A DNA stretch of 55,930 nucleotides from Alphaproteobacteria bacterium (GCA_021775805.1 JAJFHD010000050.1:1-55930), one strand, 5' to 3'. Positions 1 through 7,893 are shown, numbered from the stretch's first letter. Made by a program: numbers and translations. Notes: a model not told the origin generated them from the letters alone.

Positions 1-13
1 CGGGCAGCATTCC

Positions 14-229
14 ATGTTCCAGAACGAAGACACCATCCAGCTCATCAAGATGTGCGACGACTGCCGGATAGAGACCCAGGCTATGGGCGCCAACGACCCG
101 TTTGCCCAAGGCACCCCGCCGCGCATTCGCACGACCGAGGATTACCTGGCTGCGGAAGACGCTGTAAAGGCCGGCAAAAAGGAATTCAGCGGTCTCAGTA
201 TCGAAGATTTTCTGAAGGACGAGGACTGA
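14..229 (+). CDS. Small unrecognised protein or 3' end of a gene entering the window
   Basis: A 71-residue acidic frame starts at the first ATG, but the frame stays open to the left edge (in frame from base 2). No ribosome binding site is visible in the 13 bases upstream, so it may be the C-terminus of a longer protein. A Cys pair (MCDDC) near residue 15 and an acidic tail ending LKDED are the only notable features. It runs opposite to the formate dehydrogenase operon, converging on it, and probably belongs to another transcription unit. I do not recognise the family. Confidence 0.45.
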   Translation: MFQNEDTIQLIKMCDDCRIETQAMGANDPFAQGTPPRIRTTEDYLAAEDAVKAGKKEFSGLSIEDFLKDED

Positions 230-446
230 CGATAATATGGACAGTCTGCGTTAGGGTGCACTGCACGATGCCCCCAAAACTGCCATGTACCTGCTTGATA
301 CGTACATCCCCAGAATTGCAAAGCAGGAGGTCCTCGTGTCGGCGCACGTGGACGACAGTTTAAACCGTATCTGGTGGCACACTGCAGGTCAGCTCCGGGA
401 ACCAATCCCCTAAATCGCAACACCCTTTGAGGCCTTCCTCCCCATG

Positions 447-749
447 CTACTTTCCGTCCGGCGGGAACTGGGACGTACAGTAGGCCAGAGCCCGTTGAAG
501 AAACCGGGAATGTTGCGTCGCGGTGATGACACCGTCGGACAGCATCTTGTCCACGTCTGCCGAACGCTTATCACGGCAGTCGACAAATTCGGGGTTCAGA
601 CCTGTGTTTCCGGTCTTGGCGCCGGGCATCAGGTCGTTGCGGTGATAAACACCTAACAGCGCCAGACAGGCGGCAATCACGGCGACGGCGCAGAGTCGGG
701 CAACAGGTCTGTCAAGAAAGCCTGGCCTTGGTTCAGTACCTTCGGTCAT
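447..749 (-). CDS. Single-pass membrane protein of unknown function, last gene of the FDH operon
   Basis: A 100-residue protein with one hydrophobic segment at about residues 19-36 (RLCAVAVIAACLALLGVYH). A soluble tail of about 60 residues follows, carrying two Cys (FVDCRDKR and LAYCTSQF) that could form a disulfide if exported. Proline and charged residues before the segment suggest a cytoplasmic N-terminus and a periplasmic tail. It begins 14 nt after the DUF6352 gene, so it is probably co-transcribed as the terminal gene of the formate dehydrogenase operon. I do not recognise a family; function unknown. Confidence 0.6.
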   Translation of the reverse strand: MTEGTEPRPGFLDRPVARLCAVAVIAACLALLGVYHRNDLMPGAKTGNTGLNPEFVDCRDKRSADVDKMLSDGVITATQHSRFLQRALAYCTSQFPPDGK

Positions 750-763
750 CTGCCCGGCTCACC

Positions 764-1786
764 CTATCCACCCTGCACCAACGGCAGGTTCATCAACAGG
801 TTCTGGGGCTTCATCTTGAGCTTGCCGGATTTGGTCTTGGCAAGACCCAGGTAGACCGGACGGCTCCCGACCGATGAAACGACCATTGCGGGATCGTTAA
901 AAGTCATGCGAAAGAGCCCCAGGATTTGCTGATTGTCCTCGAAAGGCAGTTCCCGGCCTTCATAGAGCGCATTGAGGATCCGGGTCGCCTCACTGTCGAG
1001 ACCGATGTGCCAGGTCCAGCGTTCGTCGTCGATACGCTGCATCGGCTGGATACGGACACTGATACCCATCATGTGACGCAGCCACGTCTCCAGGACACGG
1101 GCCAGGGCGTCGAGGCCCGGCTGGGTGAAACGCAGATCGATGACGGTGTCAAAACGATCGCTCCGGTCCCAGTAGATGTCACTGTTGTCTTCGTCGAGCA
1201 CGTCGAGTTCCACGGTTCTGGCCGGCGTGTTGCTTTCCAACAGCAACTGACCGAGGCCGCCCAAACCCTGGTTTGCCGAATGCATTTCGACGATCTCGTC
1301 GTCGGCCAGCATGATCAGGCCGTTGTCGGTGCTGACATTCTGATCGCGGAAGAGTATTTCCGCGGCACGAATGCGGATCGGATCCATCACCCTGGCGAGA
1401 CAGTTCCGCAATATGGCGTGAACCATCTGATCCAGAAACACCGGCGGCACAGTTACCGCCTTGGACCGAATGAGTTCGAGGTAAGCTGCCTCCAGTGTGC
1501 CGGCCTCGACAAGCTTGTCGCGAAACCCGAGCACAATGCGGTAGCTGTCACGGGCGTCTTCGTCGGCCAGCGATGCCACCCTTTCGGCAGAAACAGCCAT
1601 GAGCGGATCCGTCATGAGCGCGTCATGCAGGGCAATTTCCCGGGCACAGGACTCCTCGACGGGGTGAACCTCCGGCCGGGTGTAATAGGCGCGCAGGTAA
1701 TCCGGCGTAACCACAAGACGGCCGGCGTCGTTCACATCGAGAAGGTGAAATCCGGAGGACTTCCAGAACTCATGCATCGTCTTCAA
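764..1786 (-). CDS. DUF6352 family protein, FDH-cluster accessory gene
   Basis: A 340-residue soluble protein without signal peptide or membrane segment. It opens with MHEFWKSSGFHLL and has a YLRAYYTRPEV segment near residue 30, which I associate with the DUF6352 family of alphaproteobacterial formate dehydrogenase loci. There is no Cys-rich motif, P-loop or known catalytic signature. The start overlaps the end of the DUF6505 gene by 17 nt, implying translational coupling. Family function is not known to me. Context suggests a cytoplasmic helper in assembly or regulation of the FDH complex, but that is inference only. Confidence 0.75.
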   Translation of the reverse strand: MKTMHEFWKSSGFHLLDVNDAGRLVVTPDYLRAYYTRPEVHPVEESCAREIALHDALMTDPLMAVSAERVASLADEDARDSYRIVLGFRDKLVEAGTLEAAYLELIRSKAVTVPPVFLDQMVHAILRNCLARVMDPIRIRAAEILFRDQNVSTDNGLIMLADDEIVEMHSANQGLGGLGQLLLESNTPARTVELDVLDEDNSDIYWDRSDRFDTVIDLRFTQPGLDALARVLETWLRHMMGISVRIQPMQRIDDERWTWHIGLDSEATRILNALYEGRELPFEDNQQILGLFRMTFNDPAMVVSSVGSRPVYLGLAKTKSGKLKMKPQNLLMNLPLVQGG

Positions 1787-2252
1787 CCACTTGCCATACC
1801 TTGGTGTGAATCGGTTCGCTGGGCGGGGTTATGATCCGGAACTCTTCGCGGATCTCCCCGTCCTCCAGAATCCGCCGCAGGGTAAAAACCGTGTTCACCG
1901 GCTCGCCGGCACACAGATCAATGACAAAATCTGCCTCGCTTCGGGCAGCGGCCAGGGCATCGTCCCTGGAAGGGGCGCCGTAGACCTCGACAAAACGGTT
2001 GCTCAGAACCCCAAGCAGCTCGTCATGATCGTCGCCCGACATCTCGGAAATTGTGGCGAAAGTCGATCGCCCGAAGGACGGAATGCCAAGAAACCCGTTC
2101 GCAAAAGCCTGTCTTGTCTTGCCGACGACCTGTTCGTCACGAATGCCGGCGAACTCGAATCCACCTGGCAAAGCCCACTCATCGGGGCGGGCGGCGTTTT
2201 CGAAAACATGGTCGTCCGAGCCATCGAACCTGATCACGCGCAGGAACTTCAT
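1770..2252 (-). CDS. DUF6505 family protein, FDH-cluster accessory gene
   Basis: A 160-residue soluble protein starting MKFLRVIRFDGSD, with the EWALPGGFEF segment at about residues 26-35 that I associate with DUF6505. No secretion signal, metal motif or nucleotide-binding loop is visible. The start codon overlaps the stop of the ligase-like gene upstream by 4 nt (ATGA) and its end overlaps DUF6352, so three accessory genes form a tightly coupled block. Function unknown. The consistent company of formate dehydrogenase suggests a role in its maturation. Confidence 0.75.
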   Translation of the reverse strand: MKFLRVIRFDGSDDHVFENAARPDEWALPGGFEFAGIRDEQVVGKTRQAFANGFLGIPSFGRSTFATISEMSGDDHDELLGVLSNRFVEVYGAPSRDDALAAARSEADFVIDLCAGEPVNTVFTLRRILEDGEIREEFRIITPPSEPIHTKVWQVVEDDA

Positions 2253-3007
2253 GGGGCCACGTCCGGATCCGCATAATCGACATAGTCGAAGATCGACAGT
2301 GAGTTGACTTCATCGCTGTCATCGGGGCGGAATAGCAGATTGCCGGTCTCGTCCAAACCTACGAATGTTCCCTTGTGATGCTCACCCCCGAGGATAACGT
2401 CTATCTGTTCGCTCAGTTCGGTGCAGCGTCCGACCCAGACTTCATGGATCGGCTTGAAGCCCTCGTGTTGCCAGGTGTTGATCCAGACCAGAAAGTGCCG
2501 GCAGAACGATTCCACAAGCTGGGTTCTGGTGATGTCGCCGCAGCCTTCTTCAAGCAGATTGGTGTTGTGCGCGTCGTCGCCGGGCTCAATCTCCCGGTTC
2601 TCGACCCGAAGATTGACAATGATCGCGACCACCATCCAGTCGGGCACTTCATCATGGCGACATCCTGCGGGCAACGCCACATGAACATGACCGGCGGTCG
2701 CGCCATTGACCAGTAGGCTGCCCGGCCAGGCATAGTAGAGACCAAGTTCCGGCGGTCCAATGGCCCCGAGGCTGTCTCCGAAAGCCACCATGGCCGCAAA
2801 CATCATCTGAATGGCCGTCGAACTTGGCACGTCCGGTTCGAGAACCACAGCGACGTCGAGGGTATCCGTCGACCGTGCCCAGAATACATCGCCGGCGCCC
2901 GCAGTGCCGCCGGCAGCCTGGCTTTGGGCAGTTTCATATGCTTTGACGGCTCCCTTGACCGGATGACCGGTGAGCAAAGGCGGAAACGTCGGGTCTGGCA
3001 TGTGCAT
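2249..3007 (-). CDS. Biotin/lipoate-protein-ligase-like protein, probably non-canonical
   Basis: A 252-residue protein resembling the biotin/lipoate ligase fold plus a C-terminal DUF4444-type domain (about residues 195-252). The segment AWPGSLLVNGATAGH (93-107) aligns by eye with the ligase loop WPND-x-K-x-x-G. However, ND is replaced by GS and the catalytic Lys is missing, and I see no GRGRRGR-type biotinyl-AMP loop in the first 60 residues. An acyl/biotinyl-AMP ligase activity is therefore doubtful; it may bind a cofactor or partner instead. It lies between DUF6494 (29 nt gap) and DUF6505 (4 nt overlap) in the FDH operon. The start is the first ATG; a second ATG two codons on is equally possible. 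Confidence 0.75.
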   Translation of the reverse strand: MHMPDPTFPPLLTGHPVKGAVKAYETAQSQAAGGTAGAGDVFWARSTDTLDVAVVLEPDVPSSTAIQMMFAAMVAFGDSLGAIGPPELGLYYAWPGSLLVNGATAGHVHVALPAGCRHDEVPDWMVVAIIVNLRVENREIEPGDDAHNTNLLEEGCGDITRTQLVESFCRHFLVWINTWQHEGFKPIHEVWVGRCTELSEQIDVILGGEHHKGTFVGLDETGNLLFRPDDSDEVNSLSIFDYVDYADPDVAP

Positions 3008-3036
3008 GGGCGGTCAACCGGAAATGAGACTGTCGG

Positions 3037-3228
3037 TCAGGACAGGTCGATTTCACCTTCGACCACATGGTCCAGATCGAGGCCCTCTGCAGTCAGCACA
3101 ACCCGGACCTTGACGGAGCCTTCGCTCAGTCCGGAATTTCTGACCGCCGTCTCAATCTGCTGTTGTGAGGTGACGCCGACCTGTTTCAGAAACTTTCGCA
3201 TCGACATATTGAATTTTTCGTTGTCCAT
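3037..3228 (-). CDS. DUF6494 family small protein
   Basis: A 63-residue acidic protein starting MDNEKFNMSMRKFLKQVGV, recognised as DUF6494. The first half looks helical, including a QQQIETAVRNSGL helix. The second half (VKVRVVLTAEGLD...) looks like two or three strands. A Shine-Dalgarno GGGAGAG lies 5 nt before the ATG. It sits between the periplasmic protease gene and the ligase-like gene in the FDH operon. Molecular function unknown; its size suggests a small binding partner of another operon product. Confidence 0.75.
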   Translation of the reverse strand: MDNEKFNMSMRKFLKQVGVTSQQQIETAVRNSGLSEGSVKVRVVLTAEGLDLDHVVEGEIDLS

Positions 3229-3259
3229 TCTCGCTCTCCCAATTCCGTGTCAGTTCGTG

Positions 3260-4240
3260 TTACTGAGCCGTTGCCGGCTGGCCAAATCTGATAACCAGGG
3301 ACATTTGCTTGTTTCCGCGCACAATGTCCACATCAAGCTGGTCTCCGTTTTTCATCCGGCCGATCACAGACGTGAAATCGGCCGGTTTGTGAATTCTTCT
3401 GCCCCTGGCGCGCACGATCAGGTCGCCATTCCTGAGCCCCGCCCGTTCGCCGTGAGATCCAGCTTTGACGTTCAGCACGCGGGCGGCAAGCCGTCCGGCC
3501 TCGCCTTTTCGAATGGCGGGACCGAGCCGCAAGCCCGTGACGACGCGCTGGACGCGGCCGTGGGCCATGAGGTCGGTTATCACCCGCTGCACAAGCGGTG
3601 CCGATATGGCGAAATTGACGCCCAGATTACCGTCCGCACCTGCCGTGAATATCGCTGAAATGAGCCCGACGAGGGCGCCTTCGGCATTGATCAGGGCACC
3701 GCCGGACATTCCCGGATTAACCGCGGCATCGGTCTGGACGAAATCTTCGATGGCATTGAAACCGGCGCCGGCCTTATGGACGCCCGAGACGATGCCGCAG
3801 CTTACCGACAAGCCGAAACCGAACGGATGGCCCAGAGCGCAAACCGGTTGGCCCATGGCTGCATCGCCAGCAAACTCAAGGGCCGGCAGTTCCCGGCCGA
3901 TGGTCAACAGGGCTATATCGGTGAAGGGGTCGCGCGCCGCGATCCGGGCATCGACCACGGTGCCGTCCGGCGTCCGGACCTGCACGGTTTTGGCTCGCCC
4001 GATAACGTGGCTGGCCGTCAGTATGGTTCGCCCGTCCGCGATCGCAACACCGGAACCTTCCGGTTCGGCAGGGCGTTTGATATCCGCGGGCCAATCGGGC
4101 AGGACAGAAACAATCGAGGGAAGCGCCTTTGCGATCGAGTTCCTATAGTCGTCGGCCGACACCGTGTCTGCAGTGGCAACGACCGCCGCCGCTACGACAA
4201 CGAGTGCAAGACTTGCGAGGGCACGCTTGGTGTATGACAC
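3260..4240 (-). CDS. Secreted trypsin-like (DegP/HtrA-type) serine protease with one PDZ domain
   Basis: A 326-residue protein with an N-terminal signal peptide (about residues 6-29, ending TVSA). The S1C-type protease core carries His78 (TASHVI), Asp108 (FTDIAL) and Ser179 (NPGMSGG), followed by a single PDZ domain at about 235-320. The residue before the catalytic Ser is Met-flanked (GMSGG) rather than the usual GNSGG, a mild deviation. It is shorter than DegP, which has two PDZ domains. Predicted to be periplasmic. Its place inside the FDH operon suggests quality control or processing of periplasmic FDH components; that role is inferred. Confidence 0.88.
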   Translation of the reverse strand: MSYTKRALASLALVVVAAAVVATADTVSADDYRNSIAKALPSIVSVLPDWPADIKRPAEPEGSGVAIADGRTILTASHVIGRAKTVQVRTPDGTVVDARIAARDPFTDIALLTIGRELPALEFAGDAAMGQPVCALGHPFGFGLSVSCGIVSGVHKAGAGFNAIEDFVQTDAAVNPGMSGGALINAEGALVGLISAIFTAGADGNLGVNFAISAPLVQRVITDLMAHGRVQRVVTGLRLGPAIRKGEAGRLAARVLNVKAGSHGERAGLRNGDLIVRARGRRIHKPADFTSVIGRMKNGDQLDVDIVRGNKQMSLVIRFGQPATAQ

Positions 4241-4249
4241 GATGCCCGG

Positions 4250-4378
4250 TCAGTGCCTGACCGAGCCGTTGTCGGACGTGTAGACATCCTGCGCCGACAT
4301 GCTGAGTTGCTGCAGCCCGGCGTTGGCGACAAACACGATGACACCGATCATAACAAGGCTCGCCAGAAATGCCTTCAT
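4250..4378 (-). CDS. 42-residue single-pass membrane peptide in the FDH operon
   Basis: A short frame starting MKAFLASLVMIGVIVFVANA and ending in GSVRH. A Shine-Dalgarno-like GGGAGAAAG lies just before the ATG. Residues 4-19 form one hydrophobic helix, and the remaining 20 or so residues are polar. It fits exactly between the WD40-cytochrome c gene (19 nt gap) and the protease gene, whose start lies 9 nt beyond its stop. It could be a small subunit or assembly peptide of the membrane complex. Alternatively the N-terminus may be a cleaved signal peptide (VFVANA-G), leaving a short periplasmic peptide. Confidence 0.6.
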   Translation of the reverse strand: MKAFLASLVMIGVIVFVANAGLQQLSMSAQDVYTSDNGSVRH

Positions 4379-4397
4379 GTCTTTCTCCCAATTTTAT

Positions 4398-5741
4398 CTA
4401 CTGTACGCCCTGTGCTTCGGACGCTTCCAATCTATCACCTTTTGTTGCCCGTTCGAGATAGGCAATCAATGCATTTCTGATCTTTTCGCTCTTGATGCGC
4501 TGCAACGGCATCTTGGTGCCGGGGGTATAGTGTTCCGGTCCTTGCGCGAACAGTTCTCCTATGGTCTTCGCGGTCCACACGATCGTGGAACCTGTCAACG
4601 CCTTTGAATAGACGTACCCCGGAATGGTGCCGGCCCGGCGCCCGAACAGATTGTAGAGAGTCGGCCCGGCACGGTTGGCATCGTCGGGCGTTAAAGTGTG
4701 GCAGATACTGCACTTGCGGGCGAATTGGCGTTCGCCGAGTTCGACGTCGCTGCCAACCTGGAACCGTCTGGGAAACTTGCCCCGGGCCGGTTCGAAGGGC
4801 TTGGCAGGTTCCATCTGCCAGAGGAACGCAACGTCATCGAGCCCGGCAAAATACATGCCCTTGCCGTCGCTCAGAAAATCCAGCGCCCATACGGGTCCGA
4901 CCGGGTTGTCAAACGTGAACTTGACCCGCCACTCGGCAATCGACCACACGTTGATCCGGCCGTCTCCGCCACCGGTCGCCACCAGATCCTTTTCCTTGGA
5001 TATGGCACTTGAAAGAACCGGACCCTCATGGACCCCAAGGTCCTTGGTTATGTCGCCGGTGCCGACGTTCAGTAGCTTTACGGCCCCGTCTAGCGCGCCA
5101 AACAGGAGACGGTCAGGCTGGTTCAGGACTTCCAGTGTATTGACCCCCCAGCCATAGCGCAGAACGGTCCGCAGCGGCCTGCGGCGAACCACATCCCAGC
5201 TGCGTATGGTGCCGTCGTAGCCACCTGAAAACAGCAACGCTCCATCGGCGGAGAACGTGACCGTGTTGACATTGTTGGTGTGCCCGGTCAGCAGATCGCT
5301 GCCGTACGGCTCCGTCAGCTGCCACAGTCCGATGGTCCGATCCCAGGCAGCCGACGCGGCGGTCCGGCCATCAGGCGATACGGCGATATCGACAACTTTT
5401 CCCTTGTGTCCTTGGAAACGGCGGATCAATTGGCCTGACCCTATATCCCACAGTCCTACGGTTCCGTCATCGCTTCCGGTTACCGCGCGCGCACCATCCG
5501 GCGTGAAGGCAACCGCGTTGACGGCAGCGTCATGTCCCAGAAACCGCATCAGCAGGTCCGGCGTGTCGCCTGAAATGTTCCACGATATCATCGAGTAGTC
5601 AAAACTTCCCGACAACACCCTGGTGCCGTCCGGAGAAATCTGGAGCGCCTTGATCGGGCCGCCATGGCCTTTCAGATCACCCGCCCGTGCTGCACCCAGC
5701 CCTGCCATCACAACCACACAGACGAGGGCGAGGTTTCGCAT
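4398..5741 (-). CDS. Periplasmic WD40 repeat protein fused to a C-terminal cytochrome c
   Basis: A 447-residue protein. The signal peptide is residues 1-20 (MRNLALVCVVVMAG...ARA). About seven WD40 repeats follow (about 24-312) with recurring SPDG, SGSDDGT and LWD motifs. A class I cytochrome c domain (about 330-432) carries the heme motif CSICH at 344-348, a GPTLYNLFGRRAG loop and axial Met411 (PGTKM). The start was chosen at the ATG giving a clean signal peptide; the frame continues further upstream without one. Its stop precedes the 42-residue peptide, and it lies 16 nt after the cytochrome b gene. A likely role is carrying electrons from formate dehydrogenase, or docking the complex through the propeller. 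Confidence 0.88.
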   Translation of the reverse strand: MRNLALVCVVVMAGLGAARAGDLKGHGGPIKALQISPDGTRVLSGSFDYSMISWNISGDTPDLLMRFLGHDAAVNAVAFTPDGARAVTGSDDGTVGLWDIGSGQLIRRFQGHKGKVVDIAVSPDGRTAASAAWDRTIGLWQLTEPYGSDLLTGHTNNVNTVTFSADGALLFSGGYDGTIRSWDVVRRRPLRTVLRYGWGVNTLEVLNQPDRLLFGALDGAVKLLNVGTGDITKDLGVHEGPVLSSAISKEKDLVATGGGDGRINVWSIAEWRVKFTFDNPVGPVWALDFLSDGKGMYFAGLDDVAFLWQMEPAKPFEPARGKFPRRFQVGSDVELGERQFARKCSICHTLTPDDANRAGPTLYNLFGRRAGTIPGYVYSKALTGSTIVWTAKTIGELFAQGPEHYTPGTKMPLQRIKSEKIRNALIAYLERATKGDRLEASEAQGVQ

Positions 5742-5757
5742 CTGCAAACTGCCGGAC

Positions 5758-6897
5758 TTATTCCGCGGGCTGGGTCTGGGGGGCGGCACCGTCGTCGGCG
5801 GGGCCTCCCGCCTCCGGTTTGTCGGGCACGGGCGGTGCCGGCTTGGCCGGTGCCACTTTATCCATCCAGAGGGAGTGATGTTCACGCGCCCAGTTGGTGT
5901 CGACCTCGCCGGAACCCATGGCGTCGAATGCGCCCTCCATGCCGATCGTGCCGATATAAATATGAGCGACAATGACGACCATCAGAATCAGGCCTACGAT
6001 CGAATGCCAAAGTTGACTGAGCTGCATTTCCTGCATTGCCGTCAACTCGGTCGGCAGTTTGAAGCCGAACATGTTCATGATTTCGAAGGTCTTGGCGAAC
6101 ATGGCGTACTCGAAGGGAAACATCAGGGCGATACCAGAGAGGCTGAGCGACGCACCGCCAAGTACGACGATCCAGAAGATGAGCTTCTGACCCGGATTGA
6201 ACTTCTTGGCCGGCGGATGGCTGTGTTTCGAGAACAGGCCGCCAAGCCTGATGATCCACCCAATATCGTGACGGCTGGGCAGGTTGTCCTTGAGCCACAT
6301 CAGGAAAATCAGGGCGAGGCCAACCATGAAGGCAAACGCCACATAATTGTGCAGCCACTTGCCCCAGAAGGTAATTGCGGCAAAGACTTCCGGTCCGGTC
6401 ACCGGGATCAGCACATAGCGTCCATAGAGCATGTTCAACCCGCTCAAACCCAGAATGATGAACGAGACGGCCAGGAGCCAGTGGCCGAAGCGTTCCACGC
6501 TGCGAAAACGGGTAACGGTATCCCCGCTTCTTCCGGCTTCGATTCTGATCCTGCCCCGGATCAGGAAGAACAAGGCCAGCAATATTCCGATACCGGCAAA
6601 TCCCCACACGCCATAGGTGGAGAGAGGCCCGTTTCTGAAGGCGCGCCAGTTGTCGCCCTCGGACTGGATGAGGACGGCGGCCTGCTGGTCGGGAATCGAT
6701 ACCTTGCCTTGAGCACCTTGCCGGATGGCGCGCCAGAATTCCGCATCCGAAGACGTGCCCAGGGAATTACCGGGCACCGCCCCTTGCTGGGCGAAAGTGG
6801 CGTCGGACACAGTCAGAACGGCACCGATGCCGATCAAAACGACCGCCATGATCATGACGACAAGGCGTTTCACGTGCGATTCCTGGCCGGTATTCAT
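5758..6897 (-). CDS. fdhC: Formate dehydrogenase gamma subunit (membrane cytochrome b556 type)
   Basis: A 379-residue membrane protein with an N-terminal signal-like segment (VKRLVVMIMAVVLIGIGAVL). A periplasmic stretch of about 80 residues follows, then a further TM helix near 130-150. The conserved di-heme b core contains FGHWLLA (about residue 180) and WLHNYVAFAF (about 235), giving at least four TM helices. The C-terminus is a Pro/Ala-rich tail (PAKPAPPVPDK...). It anchors FdhAB to the inner membrane and passes electrons from formate to quinone or to the neighbouring cytochrome c. It is longer than E. coli FdnI (about 217) because of the N-terminal extension, as is usual for the FDH3 type. 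Confidence 0.9.
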   Translation of the reverse strand: MNTGQESHVKRLVVMIMAVVLIGIGAVLTVSDATFAQQGAVPGNSLGTSSDAEFWRAIRQGAQGKVSIPDQQAAVLIQSEGDNWRAFRNGPLSTYGVWGFAGIGILLALFFLIRGRIRIEAGRSGDTVTRFRSVERFGHWLLAVSFIILGLSGLNMLYGRYVLIPVTGPEVFAAITFWGKWLHNYVAFAFMVGLALIFLMWLKDNLPSRHDIGWIIRLGGLFSKHSHPPAKKFNPGQKLIFWIVVLGGASLSLSGIALMFPFEYAMFAKTFEIMNMFGFKLPTELTAMQEMQLSQLWHSIVGLILMVVIVAHIYIGTIGMEGAFDAMGSGEVDTNWAREHHSLWMDKVAPAKPAPPVPDKPEAGGPADDGAAPQTQPAE

Positions 6898-6916
6898 GCG
6901 ACCTGTCCCCTCGATA

Positions 6917-7120
6917 CTATATGTATTGCTGTTTCAGGCCGCGTTGGATCAATCGTTTGCGGTCTTCTTTGCTAAGTTTCTCGTCTTCGGCGCCCTGATA
7001 GACACCCTTCTCATAGTGCAGCGGTCGGCCCAATTCGGCCTCGCGGCATCCTGTGAGGGCTGCAAGCAGTCCGCACACCCCAAATGCAAGTTTCAGTGCG
7101 GTGGATGAGTTTGATGGCAT
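6917..7120 (-). CDS. Small lipoprotein between fdhB and the gamma subunit
   Basis: A 67-residue protein with a lipoprotein signal. The h-region is KLAFGVCGLLAALTGC, where LTGC fits the lipobox and Cys is at about residue 22. A charged mature part follows (EDEKLSKEDRKRLIQRGL). An upstream in-frame TTG would add three residues; the ATG is preferred. It lies 19 nt upstream of the gamma-subunit start on the same strand and is expected to be tethered in the periplasm, perhaps as an assembly factor for the FDH complex. Function unknown. Confidence 0.65.
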   Translation of the reverse strand: MPSNSSTALKLAFGVCGLLAALTGCREAELGRPLHYEKGVYQGAEDEKLSKEDRKRLIQRGLKQQYI

Positions 7121-7255
7121 GGAACCCAACGTCTATGTGCAAAGTTTCAGGTTTAAGCGACGGCAGCCGCCCAACACACGCTTGTATCGGACGGTACACC
7201 CGTAGCCCCACGGAACCCGCGGACCGCGATGTTACAGCGTCTGAATCAAAACGGT

Positions 7256-7285
7256 TTCGGGAGGCAGTGGACGCCGCCTCCCGAA
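7256..7285 (-). terminator. Perfect 10-bp hairpin just after fdhB
   Basis: Arms TTCGGGAGGC (7256-7265) and GCCTCCCGAA (7276-7285) pair perfectly around a 10-nt loop, 14 nt beyond the fdhB stop on the transcribed minus strand. A short U-rich patch (CCGTTTTGATT) follows. It could be an attenuator or an mRNA 3'-end stabiliser separating the abundant FdhXAB message from the downstream accessory genes. The T-run is poor for a strong intrinsic terminator. Confidence 0.5.
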
Positions 7286-7299
7286 GCCACGTGTCGTTC

Positions 7300-7893
7300 T
7301 TACGAACCGCCACCGGGATAAGCGCGTCCCCAGCCCCAGGCACCAGACCCGAAGCCGCGGGAAACTACACGCTCACGGTAGATGTTCGACACAATGTCGC
7401 CATCACCGGCAAGCAGTGCCTTGGTCGAGCACATTTCCGCACAGAGCGGGAGCTTGCCTTCGCCAAGACGGTTGCGACCGTACTTCTTGAACTCCTCGTT
7501 GGAGTGGGCTTCTTCCGGTCCGCCGGCGCAGAACGTGCATTTGTCCATCTTGCCGCGGGAACCGAAATTGCCGACCTGCGGATATTGCGGCGCGCCGAAA
7601 GGACACGCGTAGAAGCAATAACCGCAACCGATGCAGAGATCCTTGGAATGCAGCACCACACCTTCTTCGGTCTGGTAGAAGCAGTCCACAGGACATACCG
7701 CCATACAAGGCGCGTCCGAACAATGCATGCAGGCCACAGAAATGGACCGCTCGCCGGGCTTGCCGTCACTGATCGTGACGACACGCCTGCGGTTCACGCC
7801 CCACGGGACTTCGTGCTCGTTCTTACAGGCTGTAACACATGCATTGCACTCGATGCAGCGCTCAGCATCACAAAGGAATTTCATCCGTGCCAT
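7300..7893 (-). CDS. fdhB: Formate dehydrogenase beta subunit, four [4Fe-4S] clusters
   Basis: A 197-residue ferredoxin-like subunit. It contains RCIECNACVTACK (Cys13, 16, 19, 23), ACMHCSDAPCMAVCP (about 55-69), LCIGCGYCFYACP (about 86-98), and the paired KCTFC...CAEMC (about 117-155). Together these provide four cubane clusters that wire FdhA to the cytochrome b subunit. There is no C-terminal TM helix, unlike E. coli FdnH, which is typical for the FDH3 type. A strong AAGGAG precedes the ATG, and the gene starts 12 nt after fdhA. The protein presumably crosses the membrane with FdhA via the TAT signal of the catalytic subunit. Confidence 0.93.
   Translation of the reverse strand: MARMKFLCDAERCIECNACVTACKNEHEVPWGVNRRRVVTISDGKPGERSISVACMHCSDAPCMAVCPVDCFYQTEEGVVLHSKDLCIGCGYCFYACPFGAPQYPQVGNFGSRGKMDKCTFCAGGPEEAHSNEEFKKYGRNRLGEGKLPLCAEMCSTKALLAGDGDIVSNIYRERVVSRGFGSGAWGWGRAYPGGGS

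Noticed and set aside
5623..6975. Long plus-strand open frame across the cytochrome genes
   Set aside because: Antisense shadow of the gamma subunit and WD40-cytochrome genes; no RBS and no recognisable domain.
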